Below, one piece after another: positions 8,056 to 15,614 of a DNA stretch of 55,204 nt. Position 1 is the stretch's first letter. Every line of letters starts with the position of its first letter. A program made the position numbers and the translations under genes. This DNA comes from an uncultured Eubacteriales bacterium (GTDB taxonomy: Bacteria > Bacillota > Clostridia > Oscillospirales > Oscillospiraceae). The DNA lies in assembly GCA_900540635.1 (NCBI GenBank), contig UQGU01000011.1, positions 1 to 55,204 of the forward strand, in the 5' to 3' direction. Under the pieces are notes generated by a model that had not been told where the DNA came from, ran no database searches, and saw nothing but the letters and a program-made list of their open reading frames with translations.

Positions 8056-9069
8056 TTATCCCCGGACATTCCAGCCGGAGGGCACAAAAATCTCGTTGAA
8101 TTTTTCGATGGCGTAGTTGTCCGTCATGCCTGCGATATAGTCGCAGACCGTGCGGCCCAGGCCGTCGAAGGACAGCTGGGGCTGGAAATCCGCCGGGAGC
8201 TGCTCCGGATGGTCCACATAAAACCTAAACAGCATTTGCAGCATATCCTTGGCCTTGCTCTCCTCCCCCTTGGCCACGGGGTTGTGATAGACCCGCGCAA
8301 ACATGAAGCTGCGCAGATCCGCCAGGGCCTTTTGAATCTCCTGGGTCATGCAGATGCTCCCCGCCTCCCGGGAGGTGAAGATCATGTCGCAGACCAGGGT
8401 GTTGATCCGGTCCCGCTGGTTCTCCCCCAGAATGGCGGCAATGTCTCTTGGGATATCCTCAGCCGTCAGAATGCCCGCCCGGATGGCATCGTCAATGTCG
8501 TGATTGACGTAGGCGATCTGGTCCGCCCGGCGGACGATCTGGCCCTCCAGGGTTTTCGGGATCACGGGGCCGGTGTGGCCCACAATGCCCTCCCGGACCT
8601 CGTTGCACAGGTTCAGGCCCTGGCCGTCCTTTTCCAGAATATCCACCACCCGCAGGCTCTGCTCATTGTGCCGGAAGGGCCGGCCCCAGCATTCCGTCAG
8701 GGCAGCTTCCCCCGCGTGGCCGAAGGGGGTGTGGCCCAGGTCGTGGCCCATGGCAATGGCCTCGGCCAGGTCCTCATTGAGCCCTAAGGCCCGGGTAATC
8801 GTTTTGGCGATGCGGGTGACCTCCAGGGTGTGGGTCATGCGGGTGCGGTAGTGGTCCCCCTCCGGGTTCAGGAAGACCTGGGTCTTGTGCATGAGCCGCC
8901 GGAAGGCCTTGCTGTGGACAATGCGGTCCGTATCCCGCTGGAAGCAGGTGCGCACATCCTCCTCCCGCTCCGGCTCCGGCCTGGGGCGGCCTGTGGATCT
9001 GTCCGAAAAGGCCGCCAAGGGGTTCAGCCGCCGATGCTCCAAACGCTCCAGTTCTTCCCGTACCGTCAT
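8056..9069 (-). CDS. dgt: HD-domain deoxyguanosinetriphosphate triphosphohydrolase-like protein
   Basis: A 337-residue HD-superfamily dNTPase, which splits dNTPs (classically dGTP) into nucleoside and triphosphate. The metal-binding histidines and aspartates are in RTRMTHTLEV and AMGHDLGHTPFGHAGE, preceded by FRRLMHKTQVF, all diagnostic of the Dgt group. It fits the shorter, type 2 Gram-positive form. The ATG at 9069 has AAGGAG eight bases upstream; a GTG three codons earlier is too close to that site. It sits between the YigZ gene and dnaG, an arrangement seen in many Clostridia, tying dNTP supply to replication genes. Substrate preference cannot be told from sequence. Confidence 0.9.
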   Translation of the reverse strand: MTVREELERLEHRRLNPLAAFSDRSTGRPRPEPEREEDVRTCFQRDTDRIVHSKAFRRLMHKTQVFLNPEGDHYRTRMTHTLEVTRIAKTITRALGLNEDLAEAIAMGHDLGHTPFGHAGEAALTECWGRPFRHNEQSLRVVDILEKDGQGLNLCNEVREGIVGHTGPVIPKTLEGQIVRRADQIAYVNHDIDDAIRAGILTAEDIPRDIAAILGENQRDRINTLVCDMIFTSREAGSICMTQEIQKALADLRSFMFARVYHNPVAKGEESKAKDMLQMLFRFYVDHPEQLPADFQPQLSFDGLGRTVCDYIAGMTDNYAIEKFNEIFVPSGWNVRG

Positions 9070-9157
9070 GGAAATCACTCCTTATTCAAAGCTGTCTGCG
9101 ATGTATGATGATCCGGAGAATCCCCCCGGGGTATCGCGCCGGTGCGCAATGCCTTCC

Positions 9158-9781
9158 TTATATTGGGAACGCCCGGTACTCCGTGCCGGTCTCCATGGCC
9201 TCCACGGTTCCGGCGGTCATGTCCGTGAGTTTTTCCAAAAATTCCGGGGCTTTCGCCTCCGGGAACAGCAGCTCCAGCTCCACCTCGGAGCCGAAGTCCG
9301 TGCTGCGGATGATGCCGCCGAAGCTTTCCGTTTCCAGCTTCACCCGCTCATACCAGGAATAGGGACAGGGCAGATACAGCACCGTCCACACCCGCTTCAT
9401 GGATTTGCCCGCCGCGTCCACGGCGATCTTGGCCCCCTTGGTATAGGCCCGGACCAGTCCCCCGGCCCCCAGCAGAATGCCGCCGAAGTACCGGGTAACC
9501 ACGCAGACCACGTTGAATAGCCCCTCCCGCTGCAAAACCTGGAGCATGGGCATTCCCGCAGTGCCGCCGGGCTCCCCGTCGTCGGAGAAGCGGACGGCCC
9601 CGTCCCGGATGATATAGGCCCAGCAATTGTGGGTGGCATCGTAGTGCTGCTTTTTCATGTCCTGGATATGGGCAAGGGCCTCCTCCTCCGTCTCCGCAGG
9701 CCAGAGGCGGCCAATGAAGCGGGACTTCTTTTCAATAAATTCATCTTCTCCGAAGCCGGTGGGCACAAGATACTCTTCCAC
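9158..9781 (-). CDS. YigZ/IMPACT family protein
   Basis: A 207-residue member of the YigZ (UPF0029/IMPACT) family. Diagnostic motifs include EFIEKKSRFIG, HNCWAYIIRDG, FSDDGEPGGTAGMPML and VVTRYFGGILLGAGGLVRAY. A C-terminal ferredoxin-like domain (DUF1949) follows from about residue 135. These proteins are small cytosolic factors, possibly linked to translation through the GCN2-regulator homologue, but the bacterial role is unproven. The start is GTG, with a GGAG ribosome site inside the end of hflX, so the two genes are probably translationally coupled. Confidence 0.88.
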   Translation of the reverse strand: MEEYLVPTGFGEDEFIEKKSRFIGRLWPAETEEEALAHIQDMKKQHYDATHNCWAYIIRDGAVRFSDDGEPGGTAGMPMLQVLQREGLFNVVCVVTRYFGGILLGAGGLVRAYTKGAKIAVDAAGKSMKRVWTVLYLPCPYSWYERVKLETESFGGIIRSTDFGSEVELELLFPEAKAPEFLEKLTDMTAGTVEAMETGTEYRAFPI

Positions 9782-9784
9782 GGC

Positions 9785-11062
9785 TCAAATCTCCTTTGTC
9801 ACGTACTCCCGGAGCCTTCCATAGAGGATATCGTCCAGCACCGCGTCAATTTCGATTCCGCCCGCGGTATAGTCCACGCTGTTCACCTTGGCCCCGCTGT
9901 GGAGCGCATCCACCTGGCCGCCCATGGAATAGGGCAGGCAGAGAACCACATGATGGCGGGCATGGCCCAGCATCTGCTCGATCTTATGGAGCAGCGCCTC
10001 CATACCCACGCCCTTGGCGGCGGATACGGCCACGGTGTTCTCCCCCAGGGGGATGTCCTCCCGGCTCACCAGGTCCGCCTTATTATAGCAGTAGAGCACC
10101 GGGGTGCCGGGCTTGGCCAGGGTGGTGATGAGCTTATCCACAACGGCGATGTGCTCCTGCCGGTTGGGGTCGGCGGAGTCGATGACGTGGAGCAGCAGGT
10201 CCGCATACTCCAGCTCCTCCAGGGTTGCCCGGAAGGCATCCACCAGGTGGTGGGGCAGCTTCGCGATGAAGCCCACGGTATCGGACAGGATCACATCCAG
10301 ATTGTCCGAGACCTTCAGCAGCCGGGAGGTGGTATCCAGGGTATCGAACAGCCGGTTGTTGGCAGGGATGCCCGCACCGGTGAGCTGATTTAAAAGGGTG
10401 GATTTTCCCGCGTTGGTATAGCCCACAATGGCCACCACCGGCACGGAGTTCTTCCTCCGGCGCTCCCGCTGGACGCCCCGGACCTGGCGGACCTGGGCGA
10501 GCTCCGATTCCAGCCGGGTGATCCGCTCCCGGATGTGCCGCCGGTCGCTCTCCAGCTTGGTTTCGCCGGGGCCGCGGGTGCCGATGCCGCCGCCCTGCCG
10601 GGACAGGCTCTTGCCCATGCCGGAGAGCCTTGGCAGGAGATACTTATACTGGGCCAGCTCCACCTGGAGGCGGCCCTCCTTGGTCTTGGCCCGCTGGGCG
10701 AAGATGTCCATGATCAGGGCGCTGCGGTCCAGCACCGTCAGGCCGATGATCTCCTCCAAGGCCCGGATATTTCCCGGGGAAAGCTCGTTGTCGAAGATGA
10801 CCATGGTAGACGCCGTGGCCTCCGCCAGCATGCGGACCTCCTGGGCCTTGCCCTCGCCGATGAAGCTGTGGGGGTCTGGATTGGGCCGGTTTTGCAGCAT
10901 CTTGCCGGTGCAGAAGCCGCCTGCGGTTTCCAGCAGGGCCTCCAGCTCTTCCAAGCTCTCCTCTGTGGCGGTCTGCTCCTTGGTAAAGCAGGCGGCGTTC
11001 AGCCCAACCAGCACCGCCCGCTCCTGCTTGCTTTCAAAATTTTCTTCCATATGTTCCTCCAT
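9785..11062 (-). CDS. hflX: Ribosome-associated GTPase HflX
   Basis: A 425-residue HflX, a GTPase that binds the 50S subunit and rescues or splits stalled 70S ribosomes under stress. The N-terminal HflX domain has PNPDPHSFIGEGK and DNELSPGNIRALEE, then the glycine-rich linker GGGIGTRGPGETKLE and a coiled-coil. The G domain has G1 GYTNAGKST, G3 DTVGFIAKLPHHLV and G4 NKAD. The ATG at 11062 is preceded at six bases by GGGGAGG, which is itself the end of the palindromic repeat; a second ATG at 11050 also has a GGAGGA site. Upstream is a ~180-base leader formed almost entirely by that repeat. Confidence 0.95.
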   Translation of the reverse strand: MEEHMEENFESKQERAVLVGLNAACFTKEQTATEESLEELEALLETAGGFCTGKMLQNRPNPDPHSFIGEGKAQEVRMLAEATASTMVIFDNELSPGNIRALEEIIGLTVLDRSALIMDIFAQRAKTKEGRLQVELAQYKYLLPRLSGMGKSLSRQGGGIGTRGPGETKLESDRRHIRERITRLESELAQVRQVRGVQRERRRKNSVPVVAIVGYTNAGKSTLLNQLTGAGIPANNRLFDTLDTTSRLLKVSDNLDVILSDTVGFIAKLPHHLVDAFRATLEELEYADLLLHVIDSADPNRQEHIAVVDKLITTLAKPGTPVLYCYNKADLVSREDIPLGENTVAVSAAKGVGMEALLHKIEQMLGHARHHVVLCLPYSMGGQVDALHSGAKVNSVDYTAGGIEIDAVLDDILYGRLREYVTKEI

Positions 11063-11065
11063 TGA

Positions 11066-11228
11066 TTGCCTCCCCTGAAAGGGGAGGTGGCCCGCAGGGC
11101 CGGAGGGGTTTTGTCTCAAGCCTCAGCATTTTCACAGAACCCCTCAGTCAGCTGCGCTGACAGCTCCAGCTTTGCATTAAGAGGCTGTAAGCCGCAAGCG
11201 GCAACAGTCTCTATACCTTTCAGGGGAG
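11066..11228. repeat. Palindromic dispersed element in the hflX leader
   Basis: A MITE-like element with inverted ends of the CTCCCCTGAAAGGGGAG type. From the left it has CCTCCCCTGAAAGGGGAGG, a GC-rich hairpin (GGCCCGCAGGGCC), AACCCCTCAGTCAGCTGCGCTGAC, then an inserted ~50-base segment before the right end CTTTCAGGGGAGCC. It carries no gene. Bases 11165-11228 are inverted in the element at 11706-11769 (64 bases, one visible mismatch). Confidence 0.8.
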
Positions 11229-11244
11229 CCCCTTCTTTGCTATA

Positions 11245-11274
11245 ACTATACCATACTCTCCCCCGCGCAGGCAA
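11245..11274 (-). promoter_or_regulatory. Predicted sigma-A promoter of hflX
   Basis: The -35 TTGCCT (11269-11274) and -10 TATAGT (11245-11250) are separated by 18 bases, with a TGG extension before the -10 (extended -10 type). The transcript would start near 11237 and run through the palindromic repeat before reaching hflX. Confidence 0.6.
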
Positions 11275-11285
11275 CCGGAAAATGC

Positions 11286-11316
11286 AAAAAACCCGCACTA
11301 CCAACGTAGTGCGGGT
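11286..11316 (-). terminator. Terminator of rpmE
   Basis: An 11-bp perfect stem (ACCCGCACTAC / GTAGTGCGGGT) with a 4-base loop is followed on the minus strand by TTTTT, 11 bases after the rpmE stop codon. Confidence 0.9.
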
Positions 11317-11327
11317 AATTGGATCTC

Positions 11328-11528
11328 TTACTTCAGGCCGAAACGCTTGTTGAAGCGATCAACACGTCCACCGGTGTCAACCAGCTTCTGCTTGCCGGTA
11401 TAGAAAGGGTGGCACTTGGAGCAGATTTCAACGCGAATGTCCTTCTTGGTAGAACCGGTCGCGATGACGTTACCACAGGCACAGCGGATGGTGGTCTGTT
11501 CGTAGTTAGGATGGATACCTTCCTTCAT
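11328..11528 (-). CDS. rpmE: 50S ribosomal protein L31, zinc-binding type
   Basis: A 66-residue L31 starting MKEGIHPNYEQTTIRCACGN. The cysteines in CACGN and CSKCHPF match the zinc-binding (C+) form rather than the zinc-independent paralogue used under zinc limitation. The C-terminus FYTGKQKLVDTGGRVDRFNK is standard. The ATG at 11528 has GAGGTG six bases upstream; an ATG six codons earlier lacks a site. The gene stands alone between its own promoter and terminator, with inverted copies of the same palindromic element on either side. Confidence 0.95.
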   Translation of the reverse strand: MKEGIHPNYEQTTIRCACGNVIATGSTKKDIRVEICSKCHPFYTGKQKLVDTGGRVDRFNKRFGLK

Positions 11529-11594
11529 TTCTTTCACCTCTTTCATATCAGTTAAAGGGCATAAATGTCCTTAGCAATCTTGAATCGCCTAGGT

Positions 11595-11623
11595 ATAATA
11601 TCATACACACAAGGAAATTGCAA
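11595..11623 (-). promoter_or_regulatory. Predicted sigma-A promoter of rpmE
   Basis: A TTGCAA -35 (11618-11623) and TATTAT -10 (11595-11600) with a 17-base spacer, about 65 bases upstream of the rpmE start. Confidence 0.7.
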
Positions 11624-11703
11624 GCATTATTTTTGTTTTTTGAAAAATTATTTTTCCGGAGGAGGGGCGTTCCGGGCGGGAGCGGTTGGTGAAAAGGCAC
11701 TTT

Positions 11704-11908
11704 GCCTCCCCTGAAAGGTATAGAGGCTGTTGCCGCTTGCGGCTTACAGCCTCTTAATGCAAAGCTGGAGGTGGCCGCAGGCCGGAGGGGTTCCGGCTTT
11801 TCTGAACGCTATGCCCGGTATTTCGCCTCCGGCGAGGCTTGGCCTACATGCCAAGCCGGAACCCCTCAGTCTCGGCTGCGCCGAGCCAGCTCCCCTTGCA
11901 GGGGAGCC
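11704..11908. repeat. Second full copy of the palindromic dispersed element
   Basis: Same family as 11066-11228 but in the opposite orientation. It has left end CCTCCCCTGAAAGG with the shared ~50-base insert, then CCGGAGGGGTTCCGGCTT, an internal TTCGCCTCCGGCGAGGC hairpin, AAGCCGGAACCCCTCAG and right end CTCCCCTTGCAGGGGAGCC. A related GGAGGGGCGTTCCGG tract lies just left, near 11660. The rest of the 424-base gap between rpmE and the aminopeptidase holds only the rpmE promoter. Confidence 0.8.
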
Positions 11909-11952
11909 AAAGAGCTTTCCCTCCTGTGGGGAAGGTTTAAGGGAGCGGCTTT

Positions 11953-13176
11953 TTAGAACGCCCAGTTGCCGTTCCGGAAGATGGGCTTGGTGGAGCCGTC
12001 GGCGCAGAGGGCGTCGATATTCATGCTGTCGCAGCCGATCATGAAGTCCTCGTGGATCATGGAATCGTTAATGCCCAGGCTGCGGCACTCCTCCAATGTC
12101 TTATTCTGGAAGTCCGCAATGGTATCCGGGAAGCCCATGCCCAGGGCCAGATGGCAGGCGGCATTCTCGTCGAACAGGGTGTTGTAGAACAGCAGGCCGC
12201 TCTCGGCAATGGGGCTGGCCTGGGGCACCAGGGCGCACTCGCCCAGGTAGGCAGCACCCTCGTCCATGGAGATCATGGCCTTGAGCAGGTCCTCGCCCTT
12301 CTCGGCGTGGACCTCCACGGCCTTGCCGCCGGCAAAGCGGATGGAGAAGCCCTCGATCAGCTGGCCCCGATAGCTCAGGGGCTTGGTGGCATAGACAATG
12401 CCCTCGGCCTGGCCTCTTCTGGGGGAGACAAAGCACTCCTCCGTGGGGATATTGGGGTTGAAGAAGATGCCGGTGCGGGCCGTCTCTCCGCCGCCGCAGA
12501 AGCGGCCCTCGGGAATGAGCCCCACGGTGAAGTCCGTGCCGTTGTCGGCGGTGTAGTGCAGGGAGCGGATGCCCAGGCTGTTCAGGTAGTCGCAGCGCTC
12601 CTGCAGGTCCTTGTCGTGGTCTGCCCAGGCCTTCTCGGGGTCATCGGTGACCCGGGAGGTGAAGAGGATGGCCTCCCAGAGCTTTTCCATGGCGGTGCCG
12701 GTGCGCTCGCCGGGGAAGACCTTCTTGGCCCAGGCTGCACCGGGGACGGCGGCAATGCACCACTGCTGGCGGTTCTCCAGCTGGTCCTGATAGGGCTTGA
12801 TGATGGGGTAGCTCATGCGGCGGGCCTTGGTGACCTTCTCCATATTGATGCCCTTCAGGCCGTCGGGGTCTTCAGACATCAGATGGATGCGGCAGGGCAC
12901 CACGTCCACCTCGTGCTGATACTTGGCCTTCTGCCACTCCTCCACGGTGCCCATGGTGGTGACGGAGCGATAGCGGGTATGGACCTTGGTCAGGGGCTGA
13001 TAGCTCCACTCCACGGTAACCTTTTTGGCCTTGGCCTTATAGGCCTCCTCCACCACCATCCGGACAAACTCCGGCTGGTCCAGGTCCGCATAGACGATGA
13101 CCTCCTGGCCCTTCTGAACATTGACGCCGCAGCGGACGATCAGGCGGGCATATTCCCGCAGTACGGTTTTTTTCAC
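11953..13176 (-). CDS. M29 family aminopeptidase
   Basis: A 407-residue thermophilic-type (M29, AmpS/PepS) metallo-aminopeptidase, a cytosolic enzyme releasing N-terminal residues with two metal ions. Family signatures include NIPTEECFVSPRRGQAEG with a metal-ligand Glu, EGFSIRFAGGKAVEVHAE, the CALVPQASPI...LLFYNTLFDENAACHLALG block with the active-site His, and NDSMIHEDFMIG near the end. The start is GTG (VKKTVLREYARLIV) about ten bases after AGGA; the in-frame extension to 13260 runs through the promoter and is excluded. It is transcribed divergently from the methyltransferase operon. Confidence 0.9.
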   Translation of the reverse strand: MKKTVLREYARLIVRCGVNVQKGQEVIVYADLDQPEFVRMVVEEAYKAKAKKVTVEWSYQPLTKVHTRYRSVTTMGTVEEWQKAKYQHEVDVVPCRIHLMSEDPDGLKGINMEKVTKARRMSYPIIKPYQDQLENRQQWCIAAVPGAAWAKKVFPGERTGTAMEKLWEAILFTSRVTDDPEKAWADHDKDLQERCDYLNSLGIRSLHYTADNGTDFTVGLIPEGRFCGGGETARTGIFFNPNIPTEECFVSPRRGQAEGIVYATKPLSYRGQLIEGFSIRFAGGKAVEVHAEKGEDLLKAMISMDEGAAYLGECALVPQASPIAESGLLFYNTLFDENAACHLALGMGFPDTIADFQNKTLEECRSLGINDSMIHEDFMIGCDSMNIDALCADGSTKPIFRNGNWAF

Positions 13177-13209
13177 GGTAAAAGCTTCCTTTCTGAAAAA
13201 ATTGTCCCT

Positions 13210-13238
13210 ATTATAGCAGGTTTTATGAAAAAGGTCAA
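13210..13238 (-). promoter_or_regulatory. Sigma-A promoter of the M29 aminopeptidase
   Basis: TTGACC (13233-13238) and TATAAT (13210-13215) with exactly 17 bases between. It sits back-to-back with the plus-strand promoter at 13244. Confidence 0.85.
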
Positions 13239-13243
13239 CGGTA

Positions 13244-13272
13244 TTGCAATTCTTACCCACTTCCTATATAAT
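13244..13272 (+). promoter_or_regulatory. Sigma-A promoter of the methyltransferase-E2-birA operon
   Basis: TTGCAA (13244-13249) and TATAAT (13267-13272), 17-base spacer. The two divergent -35 boxes are only five bases apart, so polymerases probably compete for the site. Confidence 0.8.
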
Positions 13273-13306
13273 ATACCCATCATCTGAAAACTGAGGTAAA
13301 ATCTTT

Positions 13307-14182
13307 ATGCTGACAAAGGATAATTTTTCCGAACTGCTGGCCCAGGGGCCTTGCCTGCTGGACGGGGCCACCGGCTCTTACCTGCGCGCCAAGGGAATGC
13401 CCCGGGACTGCGCCACGGAGGAATGGGTTCTGCGCAACCCCGAGGTCCTGGTGGAGCTCCAGCGGGGCTATGCCAAGGCGGGCTCCAAAATCATCTATGC
13501 CCCCACCTTCCAGGCCCAGCCCATTGCCCTCCGGAAAATCGGCCTGGAAAACCACACCGAGGCCATCAATGCCCAGCTCATCGCGCTGAGCCGTTCCGCC
13601 GCCCCGGGCTGCCTGATCGCAGGCGACATTGCCACCCTGGCCGCCTTCTGCGACAGCTGGGATACGGACAACTTTGACCTGCTGGTGGAGAACTACCGCC
13701 GCCAGATCCGGGGCCTCATCGACGGCGGCGCGGACCTGCTGGTGGGCGAGACCCTGCTCTACCCCCAGGAGGCCGAGGCCATCCTCACCGCTGCGGAGCT
13801 GGAGGGGGCCGGGGCCACCATGATCACCTATTCCATGCAGTCCGGCGGCTTCCTCTACAGCGGCCACGATGCAGGGCCGCTGATGGGGCAGTTGGAGAAC
13901 TGGGGCGCGGCTGCCGTGGGCTTCAACTGCGTGGCGGCGGACGGCATGGTCCCCCACCTGGTGAGCAAGCTGCGGCGGTTTACCAAGCTGCCGCTGATCT
14001 GCAAGCCCAACGCAGGCAATCCCATCATCAACGAAAAGGGGCAGGCCGAATACAAGCTGGAGCCGGAGCCCTTCGCCCGGATCGTCAAGGCCTGCTATGA
14101 AAACGGCGCTTCTTTCCTTGGCGGCTGCTGCGGCACCACCCCGGCCCACATGGCGGCGCTGAAGAAATCCCTGGATCAATAG
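13307..14182 (+). CDS. Homocysteine S-methyltransferase family protein
   Basis: A 291-residue single-domain zinc methyltransferase like the N-terminal module of MetH or MmuM. It opens LLDGATGSYLRAKG and has YAKAGSKIIYAPTFQA, GDIATLA, DLLVGETLL, AVGFNCVAADGM and the zinc-binding SFLGGCCGTTPAHM at the end (third ligand Cys is in GFNC). The reaction is methyl transfer to homocysteine, giving methionine; the methyl donor (methyl-cobalamin or S-methylmethionine type) cannot be told. No B12-binding or methyltetrahydrofolate domain is fused. GAGGT precedes the ATG. The membrane E2-like gene starts 12 bases downstream. Confidence 0.85.
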   Translation: MLTKDNFSELLAQGPCLLDGATGSYLRAKGMPRDCATEEWVLRNPEVLVELQRGYAKAGSKIIYAPTFQAQPIALRKIGLENHTEAINAQLIALSRSAAPGCLIAGDIATLAAFCDSWDTDNFDLLVENYRRQIRGLIDGGADLLVGETLLYPQEAEAILTAAELEGAGATMITYSMQSGGFLYSGHDAGPLMGQLENWGAAAVGFNCVAADGMVPHLVSKLRRFTKLPLICKPNAGNPIINEKGQAEYKLEPEPFARIVKACYENGASFLGGCCGTTPAHMAALKKSLDQ

Positions 14183-14194
14183 GAGTATACCCCC

Positions 14195-15613
14195 ATGAAT
14201 AAAAACATTCATTTTTACGTCAACCCCAAAAACGGCTGGGCCTGGCTCATGGCAGTGTGTCTGGCCGGGTCGGCCATCAGCCGGACCGTGCTGTACGGCC
14301 TCCACCATATGCCCATCTACACCAGCCTGTGGCTCCAGATGGGGCTGCCTGTGGCGGCAACGGTGCTCTATATGCTCATCACCCTCTGCAACGGCCGGGA
14401 GCAGTTCTATAAGACCGCCATCCCCGTGTGGCTCTATGTGCTGTTTTCCGCCGTGTGGGTCATGCACAACCTTCAGGGGCGGATGCTCATTGCCCTGAGC
14501 TGGCTGGCCCTGATCTGCTTCGGCCTCATCTATACGGACATCACCTCCGGCGCACGGCTGCACCGGGCGTGGCTGCTGTTCCCCGTAATGCTCTTTCCCC
14601 TGGCCACCATCCTCTACTATAACCGGCAGGCCATTTTCCTGCGGGATTGGCCCGCCGTCATCCGGCTGCTGCCCAACACGCTGCTCTTTCTGGGGGCAAC
14701 CTTGCTGATCTTCGCCATCCGCATCGACCCGGCGGGAGAATACCACCCCACCTGGGGCGACCGGGTGGACGGGCGGCGCATCCGCTCCCTGCCCCCCGTC
14801 AACTACATCATTCCCTACATCATGGTCAACCGCAACGGCTCCTCCAATCTCTTTGAGGAGGCCTTTGAGATCACCAATGTGGACCGCTACATCCGCCAGA
14901 AGCGCCGGGAGGGGCTGACGAACTTCGGCATCATGCACGTCTTCCTGACCGCCTATTGCAGAGGCGTTGCCAAATATCCCGGAGTGAACCGGTTTATCGC
15001 CGGGCAAAAGATCTACTCCCGCGGAGAAGATATCCAGTTCTGCATGACCATCAAAAAGGACATGACCACCGACGGCGCGGAGACGGAGATCAAGCTCCAC
15101 CTGAGCCCCAGGGACACGGTTTACGACGTCTACAAGAAAATGAACGACGCCATTGTCAAAGTAAAAAACACCCCTCTGGACGCAGGCGTGGACAATACAG
15201 CCTATGCCCTGACCATGATTCCCGGCGTGGTGCTGAAATTTTTTGTGTGGTTCCTGAAAACCCTGGATTATTTCGGGCTTTTGCCCAAATTCCTGCTGGA
15301 GGTCAGCCCCTTCCACGGCAGCATCTTCTTCACCTCCATGGGCTCTCTGGGCATCCCGCCGGTGTATCACCACCTGTATGATTTCGGCAACCTGCCGGTC
15401 TTTGGCTCCTTCGGCTGCAAGCGCAGAGCCCTGGAGCTCCAGGAGGACGGCACCGTGGTCCAGCGGAAATACATAGACTTCCGGTTCACCCTGGACGAGC
15501 GGACCGTAGACGGCTTCTATTACGCCGCCTTCTTAAAATACTACAAGCGCCTCATCCAGCACCCGGAGGTTCTGGACGAAGCGCCTGCGGAAATTGTAAA
15601 GGACATGGACTGA
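14195..15613 (+). CDS. Membrane-anchored E2-type acyltransferase-like protein, catalytic His replaced
   Basis: A 472-residue two-part protein. Residues ~15-185 form about five or six membrane helices. Residues ~205-460 resemble the catalytic (chloramphenicol-acetyltransferase fold) domain of 2-oxoacid dehydrogenase E2: AYCRGVAKYPGVNRFIAGQKIY, then SIFFTSMGSLGIPPVYHH and FTLDERTVDGFYYAAFL. In true E2 enzymes the last motif is DHRxxDG with the catalytic His; here it reads DERTVDG, so Glu435 takes its place. No lipoyl domain or subunit-binding domain is present. It therefore probably does not do normal lipoyl acyl transfer. It is followed by birA after one base, suggesting a shared process. Function unknown. 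Confidence 0.7.
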   Translation: MNKNIHFYVNPKNGWAWLMAVCLAGSAISRTVLYGLHHMPIYTSLWLQMGLPVAATVLYMLITLCNGREQFYKTAIPVWLYVLFSAVWVMHNLQGRMLIALSWLALICFGLIYTDITSGARLHRAWLLFPVMLFPLATILYYNRQAIFLRDWPAVIRLLPNTLLFLGATLLIFAIRIDPAGEYHPTWGDRVDGRRIRSLPPVNYIIPYIMVNRNGSSNLFEEAFEITNVDRYIRQKRREGLTNFGIMHVFLTAYCRGVAKYPGVNRFIAGQKIYSRGEDIQFCMTIKKDMTTDGAETEIKLHLSPRDTVYDVYKKMNDAIVKVKNTPLDAGVDNTAYALTMIPGVVLKFFVWFLKTLDYFGLLPKFLLEVSPFHGSIFFTSMGSLGIPPVYHHLYDFGNLPVFGSFGCKRRALELQEDGTVVQRKYIDFRFTLDERTVDGFYYAAFLKYYKRLIQHPEVLDEAPAEIVKDMD

Positions 15614-15614
15614 C

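Noticed and set aside
13280..15373. 697-codon minus-strand open frame
   Set aside because: It lies opposite the methyltransferase and E2-like genes; its composition is Gly/His/Asp/Val-rich without any domain, as expected for an antisense frame of GC-rich coding DNA.
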